Assembly (NCBI RefSeq): GCF_009873495.1
Contig: NZ_CP046703.1
Location: forward strand, 372,001-436,000
Direction: 5' to 3'
Length of the DNA stretch: 64,000 bases
Source of the DNA: Nostoc sp. ATCC 53789
GTDB taxonomy: Bacteria > Cyanobacteriota > Cyanobacteriia > Cyanobacteriales > Nostocaceae
Part shown: one piece after another, positions 36,407-44,983 of the stretch
Numbering within the stretch: position 1 is the first letter of the stretch
Layout: every line of letters begins with the position of its first letter
Translations under genes and position numbers: made by a program
The notes under the pieces: model-generated
The model's input: only the letters and a program-made list of their open reading frames with translations
Told to the model about the DNA's origin: nothing
Databases searched by the model: none

Positions 36407-37790
36407 TCAACTTGCTTTCCTAAAAATTTGAAAGGATAGTAGTTGTCGAGGAGTGCCATTATTTCTATGACATCGTTTTTTACTCTGAAGCTTTGAGCGA
36501 CTTTTCTTGACGACTCTGGGATTACTTCTGTGCTGTGATAGTGGAATTTTTAATTCTTTTATTTCCAAAGTTAACCAACTAAAAAATACATTAATATCTG
36601 GGAATACTTCTACTGCAATTTGGAACAAAGGGATAGCACGTCTAACCACTCTCAGGCTACCAGTAAAACTTAGACGTAATGGAGATAATCCTACTTTCTC
36701 AGCACTTTGAAACATTAAACAACGTATACAATAATGTCCCAGTAACCAGCCATAAATTTCTTGGACTACTTCACGAGGATTTTTCGAGCGAATAGGAGTT
36801 TTTCGACCATTTAAATGGACTTTTAATTCATCCAAAGTATTCTCTGCTTCCCAACGCTGGTGATACTCAGTTGCTAAAAGCAAAGCCGGAAAAATCGAAA
36901 TATCCATTAAATCGGTAATCAGACGATAAACTTTTTCTGTACCGTTCTCTTCAACAGTATATTCTATTACGCGGATAGGAATTCGGGTTGCACCCTTCTT
37001 CTTAGACTTACCATCAGGGGCAATCCATGACTTATAAGAACCATCATCAAAAGTTTGAACAACCTCGAATTTAACGTGGGCTGGTACACGTCCAAGAATA
37101 TGGCATTTTTGTTTAATTGCAGCATTAACCATCTTGAATGAATGTAGTCCCCTATCCCACATCAGCAACATCCCATCACTAACACTTCGTAATAATTTTA
37201 AAGCTCCTTTTCTTCACCAATTCGATAAGGACTAATGAATGCATCAGTAATTAAATGAGTCCCTGCTTCTACTAAAAAAACTAATCTGGCTTTAGGAAAT
37301 GCTGGATATGTACCAGGACGCGAACCTGGATAACCAAATACTCTGGCATTCTCTTGAGTCTCAGGAATGTCCATTACTGTCCCATCTACAGCCATTATTC
37401 TTAACCCTCCCAAAAAAGCACCTGGTGTTAAAGGCGTTGCTAATGGCTTTGCAACCATCTCAAACAAACGTGTCATTACAGATGCTCCGGTTCGTTGCCG
37501 TGCTTCGGTAATTGATGAAGAAGTTGGTGTTTTAAAACGTATTAATTCCGGTATGCGTAAACTGGCGAAACCATGAATCAGATTTTTGAACACCGATACA
37601 ATAGAGTCCGATGACCAAAAACTCATGGCTATTACCAAAACCACAACTACATGAGTCGGAAGTATTCGTTGTCGTTGTCCAACAGAAGAAGTACTGATAA
37701 TTGCGTTCGTTATGGTTTGAGATGGAATTACTTTATCCATTGCCAGAAGTAATTGGCTTGGGGTAATGTATGGCTGTTGAACCTCAAAGT
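36407..37790 (-). pseudogene. IS4-family transposase, frameshifted
   Basis: The N-terminal IS4 domain (MDKVIPSQTITNAIISTSSV, VLVIAMSFWSSDSIVSVFKN) and first Asp block (LRIMAVDGTVMDIPET) are in one frame that stops after IGEEKEL (37198). The next frame continues KLLRSVSDGMLLMWDRGLHS (second Asp) and the Glu block (YHQRWEAENTLDELKVHLNG). A one-base loss in gagctttaaaatt explains the break. Codons upstream of about 37790 belong to the end of the neighbouring ISAzo13 element, so the apparent N-terminus (MGWERL...) is an artefact of that insertion. Confidence 0.85.
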
Positions 37791-37846
37791 TAGGGACTTC
37801 CAGAAAATAAAATATACAGATAATAAAAATGATAATCATTGTTAGG

Positions 37847-37885
37847 GGGGTGGGAGAGGCTGCCAACGGCAGCCTCTCCCACCCC
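37847..37885. repeat. Left subterminal hairpin of the ISAzo13 element
   Basis: 18-bp perfect stem (37847-37864 with 37868-37885) and 3-base loop aac. Stem core is gaggctgcc/ggcagcctc. It is paired with a hairpin of the same shape but different stem sequence at the other end. Confidence 0.9.
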
Positions 37886-37921
37886 AAGTTGTAGTAAATT
37901 GAATGATGATTCGATTTTGGG

Positions 37922-39159
37922 ATGTTTGAGGTGTCAATACAATTAACAGATTCATTGAAAAAGTTATTGAAGGAAACCGCACATCAATTAAAGGGAGCAG
38001 CTAAACGTAGGTTCATTGCACAAACAGTTGTGGCATTAAGACACGGAGGAAAGTCTATAGCAGAGCGAGAGTTAGGATGGAACCGTGTAACTATTGGTAA
38101 AGGAATTAAAGAATTAAATAGTGGTATCACTTGTGTGGATAATTATCAAGGTAGAGGAAGAAAAAAAGCAGAAGAACACCTACCAACTCTTTTAGAAGAT
38201 ATCAAAAAACTAGTCGATTCTCAAAGTCAAATAGACCCGACTTTTAAAAGTCAAAGACTCTATACCCGACTGGGCGCATCTGTTGTAAGACATCAATTAA
38301 TTGAAAAATTTGGTTATGCTGAAGAAGAATTACCAACTTCAGAAACAATTCGTGTCAAGTTAAATGATTTAGGGTATCGCCTCAAGAGGGTTGCCAAAAT
38401 TCAACCTCAAAAAAAATTCCCGAAACTGATGCAATCTTTGAGCAATTAGCTATAGTTCACCAAGAAGCTTCAGATGACCCAACTATTTTACGTTTAAGCT
38501 TGGATGCGAAAGCTCGCGTAAATATCGGCTCCTTTGATCGTGGTGGTAGAAATCGAGTACCAACAGAAACTGATGACCACGACTTCAAACCAAAAACAAC
38601 TGTAGCTCCTTATGGTATCTTTCTTCCAGACCTTGACGAGCTATTTTTGTATTTTACAGAATCCAAAGTAACTAGCGATTTTATCGTTGACATTTTAGGG
38701 GATTTTTGGAAATCAGAAAGCTGGCGATTTTCGGAAATAAAAACTTTACTTATTAATCAAGATAATGGAGGAGAAAATAGTTCTCGACGTACTCAGTTTA
38801 TGAAACGTATAGTTGAATTTGCTCAATCATACAAATTAAATATACGTTTAGCTTATTACCCTCCCTATCACAGTAAATATAATCCAATTGAAAGAACTTG
38901 GGCTGTTTTGGAGAATCATTGGAATGGCAGTATTTTAGACGATGTGGAAACTGCATTAAATTTTGCTAAGACTATGACGTGGAATGGTAAAAGTCCAGTT
39001 GTTAAGTTAGTTACTCAGACTTACTCTAGCGGAGTCCGTCTAACTAAAAAAGCTATGCAAGAAATTGAAAATAAGATTGAACGTTTGACTAATTTTACCG
39101 AAGATAATTTACCAAATTTAGGTAAGTGGTTTATTGATATCTGTTGTGGAGTAACGTAA
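37922..39159 (+). CDS. ISAzo13-family transposase, apparently expressed by -1 frameshifting
   Basis: Frame 1 (37922-38449) encodes the N-terminal DNA-binding region (RFIAQTVVALRHGGKSIAER, ELGWNRVTIGKGIKEL). Frame 2 encodes the DDE domain, with DAKARVNIGSFDRGG (first Asp), LLINQDNGGENSSRR (second Asp) and YNPIERTWAVLENHW (Glu). The frames meet at caa-aaa-aaa-ttc (38408-38419): a -1 slip on A-AAA-AAA gives KKIPETDAIFEQLAIVHQEA and joins the two without residue loss. The DDE residues are all present, so this may be an active programmed-frameshift transposase rather than a pseudogene. A one-base indel cannot be excluded. Confidence 0.8.
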
Positions 39160-39258
39160 TTTTCAAAAAGTTAAAAGCGCAAAAATAGTCGATAGCAATT
39201 CAGCTCACTGCATTTAAGAACTCTCTTTGTGCAGACATTTATCTTGCCTATTTATTGA

Positions 39259-39295
39259 GGGAGAAAGGGGTTGCCGTTGGCAACCCCTTTCTCCC
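39259..39295. repeat. Right subterminal hairpin of the ISAzo13 element
   Basis: 17-bp perfect stem (39259-39275 with 39279-39295) and loop gtt. Read from the outside inwards, it has the same gccAACggc apex as the left hairpin, with compensated base-pair changes along the stem. It also lies just after the transposase stop and could act as a terminator. Confidence 0.9.
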
Positions 39296-39331
39296 CCTTA
39301 AAATGATTATCATTTTTATTGACTGTATATT

Positions 39332-41098
39332 TTATTCTCTGGAAGTCCCTAAGAGATGGGGCCTATTTTCGTTAAAATTCTGTCGCCACTCCCCTACAAC
39401 ATTTAAATTTCCCGTCAAAAATCCATTTTTGCAAGCATGACGCTGAATCTTACCACTGGATGTCTTTAATATACTCGCCGTCTTAAGCAGCAATACCGCA
39501 TAAACTTGTAACTCATGCTGCTCTGATACAGCTTCACAGATTGCTCCAACTAACTCATCAACATTCAGTTCCCGCAGGTAATTGCGATGCACTTCTTGAA
39601 CTACAACTAGTCTTTCTTCTCCTTCTACTTCCACAGCAAACGCAGCACCCCAATCAGGTCTTAAAGCTGGGTGACTCTGCTGCACCGTCAGTTCAATGTC
39701 TTGAGGATAATGGTTGCGACCTCTAATAATAATTACATCTTTGAGCCGCCCAGTGATAAACAACTCACCATCCTTTAAAAATCCCAAATCCCCAGTACGT
39801 AGAAACGGTTGTTCTTTAGTGCCTCGTAATTGTGCCTTAAAGGTTTCCTCAGTCTGCTCTGGTCGCTGCCAATAACCCTGAGTTACACTACGTCCTGATA
39901 TCCAAATTTCCCCGACTTGATTGAGAAGGCATTGTGTTAGGGATTCTGGGTCAGCGATGACGATTTTGGTATCAAGCCATTCGCATCCACACCCTACTAA
40001 CTGCCTCACATTTTGAGTATTCGATGATGCTTCGACAATTTGATTTTGTGCTAATTCATCAGCTTTAACAGTACAGTAAACTGGCTCTGCTTCACCTAGT
40101 CCCCCAGAAATCATCAAGGTTGCTTCAGCCATGCCATAACAGGGATATAAGAAGTTAGAACGGAAACCACAAGGCTGGAATTTTTTGGCAAATCGTTCTA
40201 AAGTATGGCGGCGGACGGGTTCTGCACCATTGTAGGCAAAACGCCAAGTGCTGAGATCGAGGGTTGCTAATTGCTCCTGTGTAATCCTGTTGATGCACAG
40301 TTCATAGGCAAAGTTCGGGCCACCCGAATGGGTTGCGTTATAATGTGAAATTGCCTGTAGCCACCGAATGGGTTGCTGCACAAAGGCTGTTGGTGACATC
40401 AAGATGACTGGTACTCCTGTGTACAGGGGTTCGAGAATCCCCAAAATCAGCCCCATATCATGAAAACTAGGTAGCCAAGATACAGCCACACTAGCTGGTG
40501 TGAAGGCAAATGCTTGCTTCATGTATTCACAGTTATGCAGCAAGTTGTCGTGACTCACCATCACTCCTTTTGGTGTGCCTGTAGAACCAGATGTATATTG
40601 CAGAAAAGCTAAATTCTCGCTGTTAATTTCCGATTTTTGCCAATTTTTGGCTTGGTTGCTATCTATATTATCTGTAGCCAGAATGTGTAGTGTATTTAGT
40701 TCTGAGTTTTGGTCAAAGCTACGCTTTATATTCTTTAACAGTGAATTAGTTGTGAGTACAATCTTTGCTGAAGCATCGGACACAATCGCAGATAACCGCG
40801 TCATTTTTTGATTTGGTCGGGGTGGATAAGCTGGTACGGCTATCACACCAGCATATAAGCATCCAAAAAAAGCAGCGATAAATTCTAGTCCTGGTGGATA
40901 AAGTAATAAAGCTCGTTCACCCGTTAATTCTAGAGATTGTAACTGGGAAGCGATCGCTCGTGACAGTATATCCAACTGTTGATAAGACAGTCTAAGTGTT
41001 TCTTTTTCGCCTTCTTGAAGAAAGATATAAGCTATTTTGTCAGGCTGATGTATTGCTCTATAACTCAGAAGCTCTATCCAAGTTAAAAATTTAGACAT
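39332..41098 (-). CDS. Fatty acyl-AMP ligase (FAAL)-type AMP-binding protein, 3' end altered by IS
   Basis: 588 residues. Adenylation motifs: LQYTSGSTGTPKGVMVSH (P-loop), YPCYGMAEATL, RTGDLGFLKDGELFITGRLK, IIIRGRNHYPQDIE and the C-terminal catalytic Lys in KTSSGKIQRHA. The sequence after the GRLKDVII segment fits FAALs, which load fatty acids as acyl-adenylates onto acyl carrier proteins for lipopeptide, polyketide or heterocyst-glycolipid-type synthesis. The last five codons lie inside the terminal repeat of the ISAzo13 element. The original C-terminus, and perhaps a downstream carrier domain or gene, have been lost. The core domain is complete, so activity may remain. Confidence 0.85.
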   Translation of the reverse strand: MSKFLTWIELLSYRAIHQPDKIAYIFLQEGEKETLRLSYQQLDILSRAIASQLQSLELTGERALLLYPPGLEFIAAFFGCLYAGVIAVPAYPPRPNQKMTRLSAIVSDASAKIVLTTNSLLKNIKRSFDQNSELNTLHILATDNIDSNQAKNWQKSEINSENLAFLQYTSGSTGTPKGVMVSHDNLLHNCEYMKQAFAFTPASVAVSWLPSFHDMGLILGILEPLYTGVPVILMSPTAFVQQPIRWLQAISHYNATHSGGPNFAYELCINRITQEQLATLDLSTWRFAYNGAEPVRRHTLERFAKKFQPCGFRSNFLYPCYGMAEATLMISGGLGEAEPVYCTVKADELAQNQIVEASSNTQNVRQLVGCGCEWLDTKIVIADPESLTQCLLNQVGEIWISGRSVTQGYWQRPEQTEETFKAQLRGTKEQPFLRTGDLGFLKDGELFITGRLKDVIIIRGRNHYPQDIELTVQQSHPALRPDWGAAFAVEVEGEERLVVVQEVHRNYLRELNVDELVGAICEAVSEQHELQVYAVLLLKTASILKTSSGKIQRHACKNGFLTGNLNVVGEWRQNFNENRPHLLGTSRE

Positions 41099-41784
41099 AA
41101 ATTTTTGCTAGCTCTCATGTGGCTTAAAGTAAGATTTTGCTGTTTTTGAGAAAAGTCTATTTTCTCACTCCAAAGGCAAGGCGATGCCTAAATCATTCCT
41201 ATTTCTGACCCTAAGCAATGTGCTTCTTAAGAGATAATCGATTTTACATGGATTGCCTTGGTGAACGCATCGTATATTTGTCCTATTTTTGACTAGGATC
41301 AACGACCTATATAAGTGTTAATTATGAATAGAAAATAACCTCAAGAGCCTATAAGCTTAATTCTCGACTCCTTCCCTCTCCCCCTATGCACGATTATCAT
41401 CTTTATTTAAGTGGTTTTGAGTATTTGGACTGATTGACAAAATGCACTTTACCTTAACCTCTCACGGATGCTCAGTAGAGTATTTTTGTGAAAGTGCGCC
41501 TAATGTAAGCGATCGCTTCTCCCCTATCCTTGTTACAACCGCGCCTCCACAGCCGACGATTGCTCCTTGGGGTAATGGTGGATTTATGTTTGACAAATGA
41601 GTGATAACCATTGGTTAACACGCATTCAGCTAAGGGTGTTGCATTGGGCTTGGTTTATTGCGTCTAATCCTTGCATAGTGAAGCTTTAAAAGTTTTTCGC
41701 TCTTTTTACGGAAAGTACAAAACTTGAATAGATAATGTAAAGGCGTTAAGTTGCTGTAACGCTCTTTCGGTTACTTCGCAGAAT
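41099..41784. other. Intergenic region with a possible IS-end remnant
   Basis: No gene recognised. At about 41370-41425 the text ctccccctatgcacgattat and catctttattt resembles the inner end of the ISAzo13 element at 39285-39320 (ctcccccttaaaatgattat, catttttatt), so an older relative may have sat here. HIP1-type sites occur near 41509. The rest is ordinary spacer. Confidence 0.4.
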
Positions 41785-43389
41785 TCAGGCGATATTAATA
41801 TCATTCACACATTTGGACTTGAGATATTGCAAAACCTCTTGATATATCTGACTGCTAACGCGATCGCCCCTTCTACCATTCTCTAATTTAATATCATCAA
41901 CGAAGAAATTGAGCTTAAATTCAGCATAGGTAATCCCATCATCGCTATGATTTGTACCTTTGATTAAAACTTGTGGTTCTTGCCACTTTTGTCGCGGTTC
42001 TTTGAATCGTTCCCGAACCCATTTATTTAATTCCATTACATAATCATCAATCCGAGTTTCTTCACTTTGGGGATTAGAAATTTTTTGGTATAAACGCTGC
42101 GATCTTCGCTTGAGTAGATTAAGTTTACGTTCCCACTCTTCAGAAACCATGTAACTATCATTATCCAAGAGATTTGGATCGCGAATCCAGATGCGATACC
42201 ATTCCCGGACTAACTCAATCAACGAATCTTGAACTCTGATTTCTTGCAAGTTAAAAATAGTACGATTGTTTTGAGCTTCCGCAATTGCTTCTAACCCAAT
42301 CAAAGCTAGTATATCCTTATACTCCTGCTGTACATTATTAATTTCATCTTGAGTTAACCCACCCTTTTCGGCAAACTGGAGTGTAACAACTAGTGTTTCT
42401 AGTCCTATTTGAATCTCTTCTAATTTATAGTTAACTTCCTGTTCTGCAATTAAGCGCAATTTACCTATTTTTTGTTGTTCTGTTAGTTCATCAATTTGAT
42501 AGTAATCATCAAATATTTCTAATTTTTTATCAATATCTCCTAACGTATCTGGATGAGATAGAATAATTTTTACTATCATCTGTTTAGCTTCATACATATC
42601 GTACTTGACTAATACTTCTACCTGACTGGAGTGATGATAATAAGCTGTAGGACGGCTGAGGTTAATAATATTCTGGCTTTGTAAATTACTATTAGGAATA
42701 TAAATATTATAATGTTTGTCAGGTACATAAAGTTGCGTAACCCGTACACCAATTTTTCTTAGTATGGCAATAGAACCGTCCTCAAGTCGCAAAACATCAC
42801 CAAACTGGAAGGGTGTATCAATCAACAACACAACACCACTAAAGAAGTTTGCCAGGATGCCTTGAGCTGCAAAACCAATTACAAATGTCGCACCACCTAA
42901 AGCTACCCAAATACCAGTAAGATCGACTCCAAAGGAACGTAAAACCAAAAAAGCAGCTATCAAGTAAATTACAACAGGAACTACTGCTTCTAAGAGAGGT
43001 AGTAGCACATCGTCCCACATGGCTTCTGTTTGTTGAGTATACTGCTTCAGGTAATAGATAAAAACTTCAATAAAAATTTGTACTATCCAATAGCTAATTG
43101 ATATGATTATTCCGGCTGTTATGATATTCTCAAAGCTGTCAATCACTGTACCTGAAGGCAGACTCTCGAAGGTTAATTTTAGGACACCCAACACAAAAGT
43201 AGCTAGAGCCGGATAAGCCGAAACGTTAAGGGTAACTAGGGCAATATCTCGTTCAAATTTGCGAAAAATAGAACGCAATACATAAAATAAAATGACGTAA
43301 AGTAAAATGCCGCCAACAAATGTGATTAGTAAGCTACTCACAACGAAAGCCCAAGTATTTGTTTCAAATGGTAAAAATTTGTTTAGCAT
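41785..43389 (-). CDS. MscS-family mechanosensitive channel with long C-terminal domain
   Basis: 534 residues. About four to five membrane helices lie in the first 190 residues. The pore helix region is WVALGGATFVIGFAAQGILA with NFFSGVVLLIDTPFQFGDVL, followed by the beta domain (RLEDGSIAILRKIGVRVTQL, IYIPNSNLQSQNI). The C-terminal 300 residues are unusually long, charged and probably coiled, with repeated Glu/Leu-rich helices. It may respond to tension and to cytoplasmic partners. It is the last gene of the minus-strand run that includes the STAS/ATPase pair, about 190 bases after the STAS gene. Confidence 0.85.
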   Translation of the reverse strand: MLNKFLPFETNTWAFVVSSLLITFVGGILLYVILFYVLRSIFRKFERDIALVTLNVSAYPALATFVLGVLKLTFESLPSGTVIDSFENIITAGIIISISYWIVQIFIEVFIYYLKQYTQQTEAMWDDVLLPLLEAVVPVVIYLIAAFLVLRSFGVDLTGIWVALGGATFVIGFAAQGILANFFSGVVLLIDTPFQFGDVLRLEDGSIAILRKIGVRVTQLYVPDKHYNIYIPNSNLQSQNIINLSRPTAYYHHSSQVEVLVKYDMYEAKQMIVKIILSHPDTLGDIDKKLEIFDDYYQIDELTEQQKIGKLRLIAEQEVNYKLEEIQIGLETLVVTLQFAEKGGLTQDEINNVQQEYKDILALIGLEAIAEAQNNRTIFNLQEIRVQDSLIELVREWYRIWIRDPNLLDNDSYMVSEEWERKLNLLKRRSQRLYQKISNPQSEETRIDDYVMELNKWVRERFKEPRQKWQEPQVLIKGTNHSDDGITYAEFKLNFFVDDIKLENGRRGDRVSSQIYQEVLQYLKSKCVNDINIA

Positions 43390-43582
43390 TGTAGTAGTTT
43401 TATTGCTCTAATTTATAATTGTTTCATGACATTAAATTTATCTTAGATCAAAAGATAATGTTTAAAACCCTCATCAGATAAGGGCTTTAAATATTATAAA
43501 AGCTATGTAGTATAATAAGTACCGAAGAGCCTAAAAACTAACGTTCAACAGTAGCAATGCTTTAAGATTTTTAGTATATTTA

Positions 43583-43936
43583 TTATTCAATTTCGAGTTT
43601 GAGTCCAGGGAGTAAACGTTCTAGATTTTTCAAGGATTTTCCTTGCCAAGGCATAGTATTTGAACCTAAAACAAGCAACTGAATTCCTTTTTTCTTACGC
43701 AAGCTCAGGACAAATTTTGATAACATACTAATACCAGAACTATTGAGAAATGCTAAATCTCTTAAGTTCAAAGTCATCGTTGCAGGATCGGTTGCAGCAA
43801 TTTTATTGAGTAGATTGGTAATTGGTTCATATTCACTCGATCCCCCAAGGCTCAATTCTCCTTTAAAGTTGACTGTTGCAGAGTCTGTATCAGCTTCAAC
43901 GGTATAATCTCCATCTTTAATCTCTTGCAAAACCAT
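43583..43936 (-). CDS. STAS-domain protein (anti-sigma-antagonist type)
   Basis: 117 residues. VEADTDSATVNFKGELSLGG leads into the STAS fold, and the helix LNLRDLAFLNSSGISMLSKF carries the SSG site where phosphorylation occurs in SpoIIAA/RsbV-type proteins. It lies 51 bases downstream of a GHKL ATPase gene and near a PP2C phosphatase gene, the three parts of a partner-switching module. The target, a sigma factor, cyclase or other enzyme, is not identified here. Confidence 0.85.
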   Translation of the reverse strand: MVLQEIKDGDYTVEADTDSATVNFKGELSLGGSSEYEPITNLLNKIAATDPATMTLNLRDLAFLNSSGISMLSKFVLSLRKKKGIQLLVLGSNTMPWQGKSLKNLERLLPGLKLEIE

Positions 43937-43987
43937 AATATGTTCTTTTCCTAAATAAACAATGTTTGAATCAGATACCGACGAGTA

Positions 43988-44608
43988 CTATACCTTAAAT
44001 TGTGCCATTGTAGTTACGGCCATAATTATAGATTCTTGCTGAATAGTTTCTAATTTCCAACCAATTTTGGCTGAGTAGTCATTAATCATGGTTAATAGTC
44101 CTAAGCCAGAAGTTCCATTTTTTTCAGCGCTTTTTTCAACTTGATGCACAAACATTTCATGGGTATTTGAAGTTAAGATTTTTTCAATAACTGCCCTCAA
44201 TTTAGCTTCAGTTTCCAATTTAATACTATTGCTGGCGAAAATCACCGCAGTGACACTATCTGCGTTATTCAAAAAATGAATACCAATTCTTACTTTGTAG
44301 TTAGAACTATCATCATTAAACTTTATGGCATTTTCTAAAAGTTCGTTGGCGACATAGCTAACAGCACTTTTATTTTCTTTGATTATTTGTTCTTGATTTG
44401 GTTCATCTTCATCTACAGCTAAAAAGTTGGCAAAGTAGTCTGCAAAAAAATGTGCTGAAAGACGATTGCTACGCCAACGTTGTTTGATTGGGCGAGAACT
44501 GGGTGTAAAATAAAGTTCAAGAGAATCATGTTCTGGAGGAAAGTCAGAGATCAGATCACCAAATGATTCAGTTTTGATTATAGTAGAGACTGTAGATATT
44601 GGGAGCAT
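43988..44608 (-). CDS. GHKL ATPase, SpoIIAB/RsbW-like kinase
   Basis: 206 residues. The N-box YVANELLENAIKFNDDSSNY and a late glycine motif GTSGLGLLTMINDYSAKIG are those of Bergerat-fold ATPases. No H-box is present, so it is not a classical histidine kinase. By family, it should phosphorylate the STAS protein and release or bind it according to phosphorylation state. A DSLELYFTPSSRPIKQRWRS segment precedes the ATPase fold. A 375-base gap separates it from the phosphatase gene on the same strand. Confidence 0.82.
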   Translation of the reverse strand: MLPISTVSTIIKTESFGDLISDFPPEHDSLELYFTPSSRPIKQRWRSNRLSAHFFADYFANFLAVDEDEPNQEQIIKENKSAVSYVANELLENAIKFNDDSSNYKVRIGIHFLNNADSVTAVIFASNSIKLETEAKLRAVIEKILTSNTHEMFVHQVEKSAEKNGTSGLGLLTMINDYSAKIGWKLETIQQESIIMAVTTMAQFKV

Positions 44609-44983
44609 ACTTTTTTAATCTCAAAATAATTGTACATGAATGCAGGTTAAGCGCCAATAAGAAAAGTTTTAAAAGGTAAGAATTCAAAAGGCAGAATAGT
44701 TAAATAATCAAAAAAATTTTTATGAATAAATATATTAGGCATTCAAGATTTCTTATAAATTATGACTCTTGAATTCTGGATACTGAATTCTTATTTTAAA
44801 AATTGAATTTAATGATTTAATACCACAATTATGCAATGCCCAATAAGCTAAAATCTAAGTCGATGATCGTATAGCAGTTTTAAATCATTTTTTAAATAAA
44901 TTAACTGTAGAGGCACAGAGAGGAAATTGGAGATTTTCATGACTCATTTTGGATTGCTAGAGCATTTTTTATATTTGTCGATA
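44609..44983. other. Spacer between phosphatase and ATPase genes
   Basis: No gene seen. AT-rich, with several gaattc-containing words (44683, 44774, 44786) and a late segment (about 44880-44930) loosely similar to the dispersed repeat at 24709. Likely holds a promoter for the ATPase-STAS pair. Confidence 0.4.

Larger units (their letters stand above)
37793..39349 (+). mobile_element. ISAzo13-family element (1557 bp) with hairpins inside its ends
   Basis: Inverted ends of about 50 bp begin gggacttccaga at 37793 and its complement ends at 39349. They are flanked by TA at 37791-37792 and 39350-39351 and contain aataaaatatacag and aatgataatcatt. Just inside each end is a long perfect hairpin (37847-37885 and 39259-39295). 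The element carries one transposase split by a -1 frame change at an A8 run. It lies upstream of the IS4 gene on one side and in the 3' end of an acyl-AMP ligase gene on the other. Confidence 0.85.

Noticed and set aside
37810-37887. MGWERLPLAAS...-type N-terminus of the IS4 transposase
   Set aside because: These codons are the end repeat and hairpin of the neighbouring ISAzo13 element, read through by chance.
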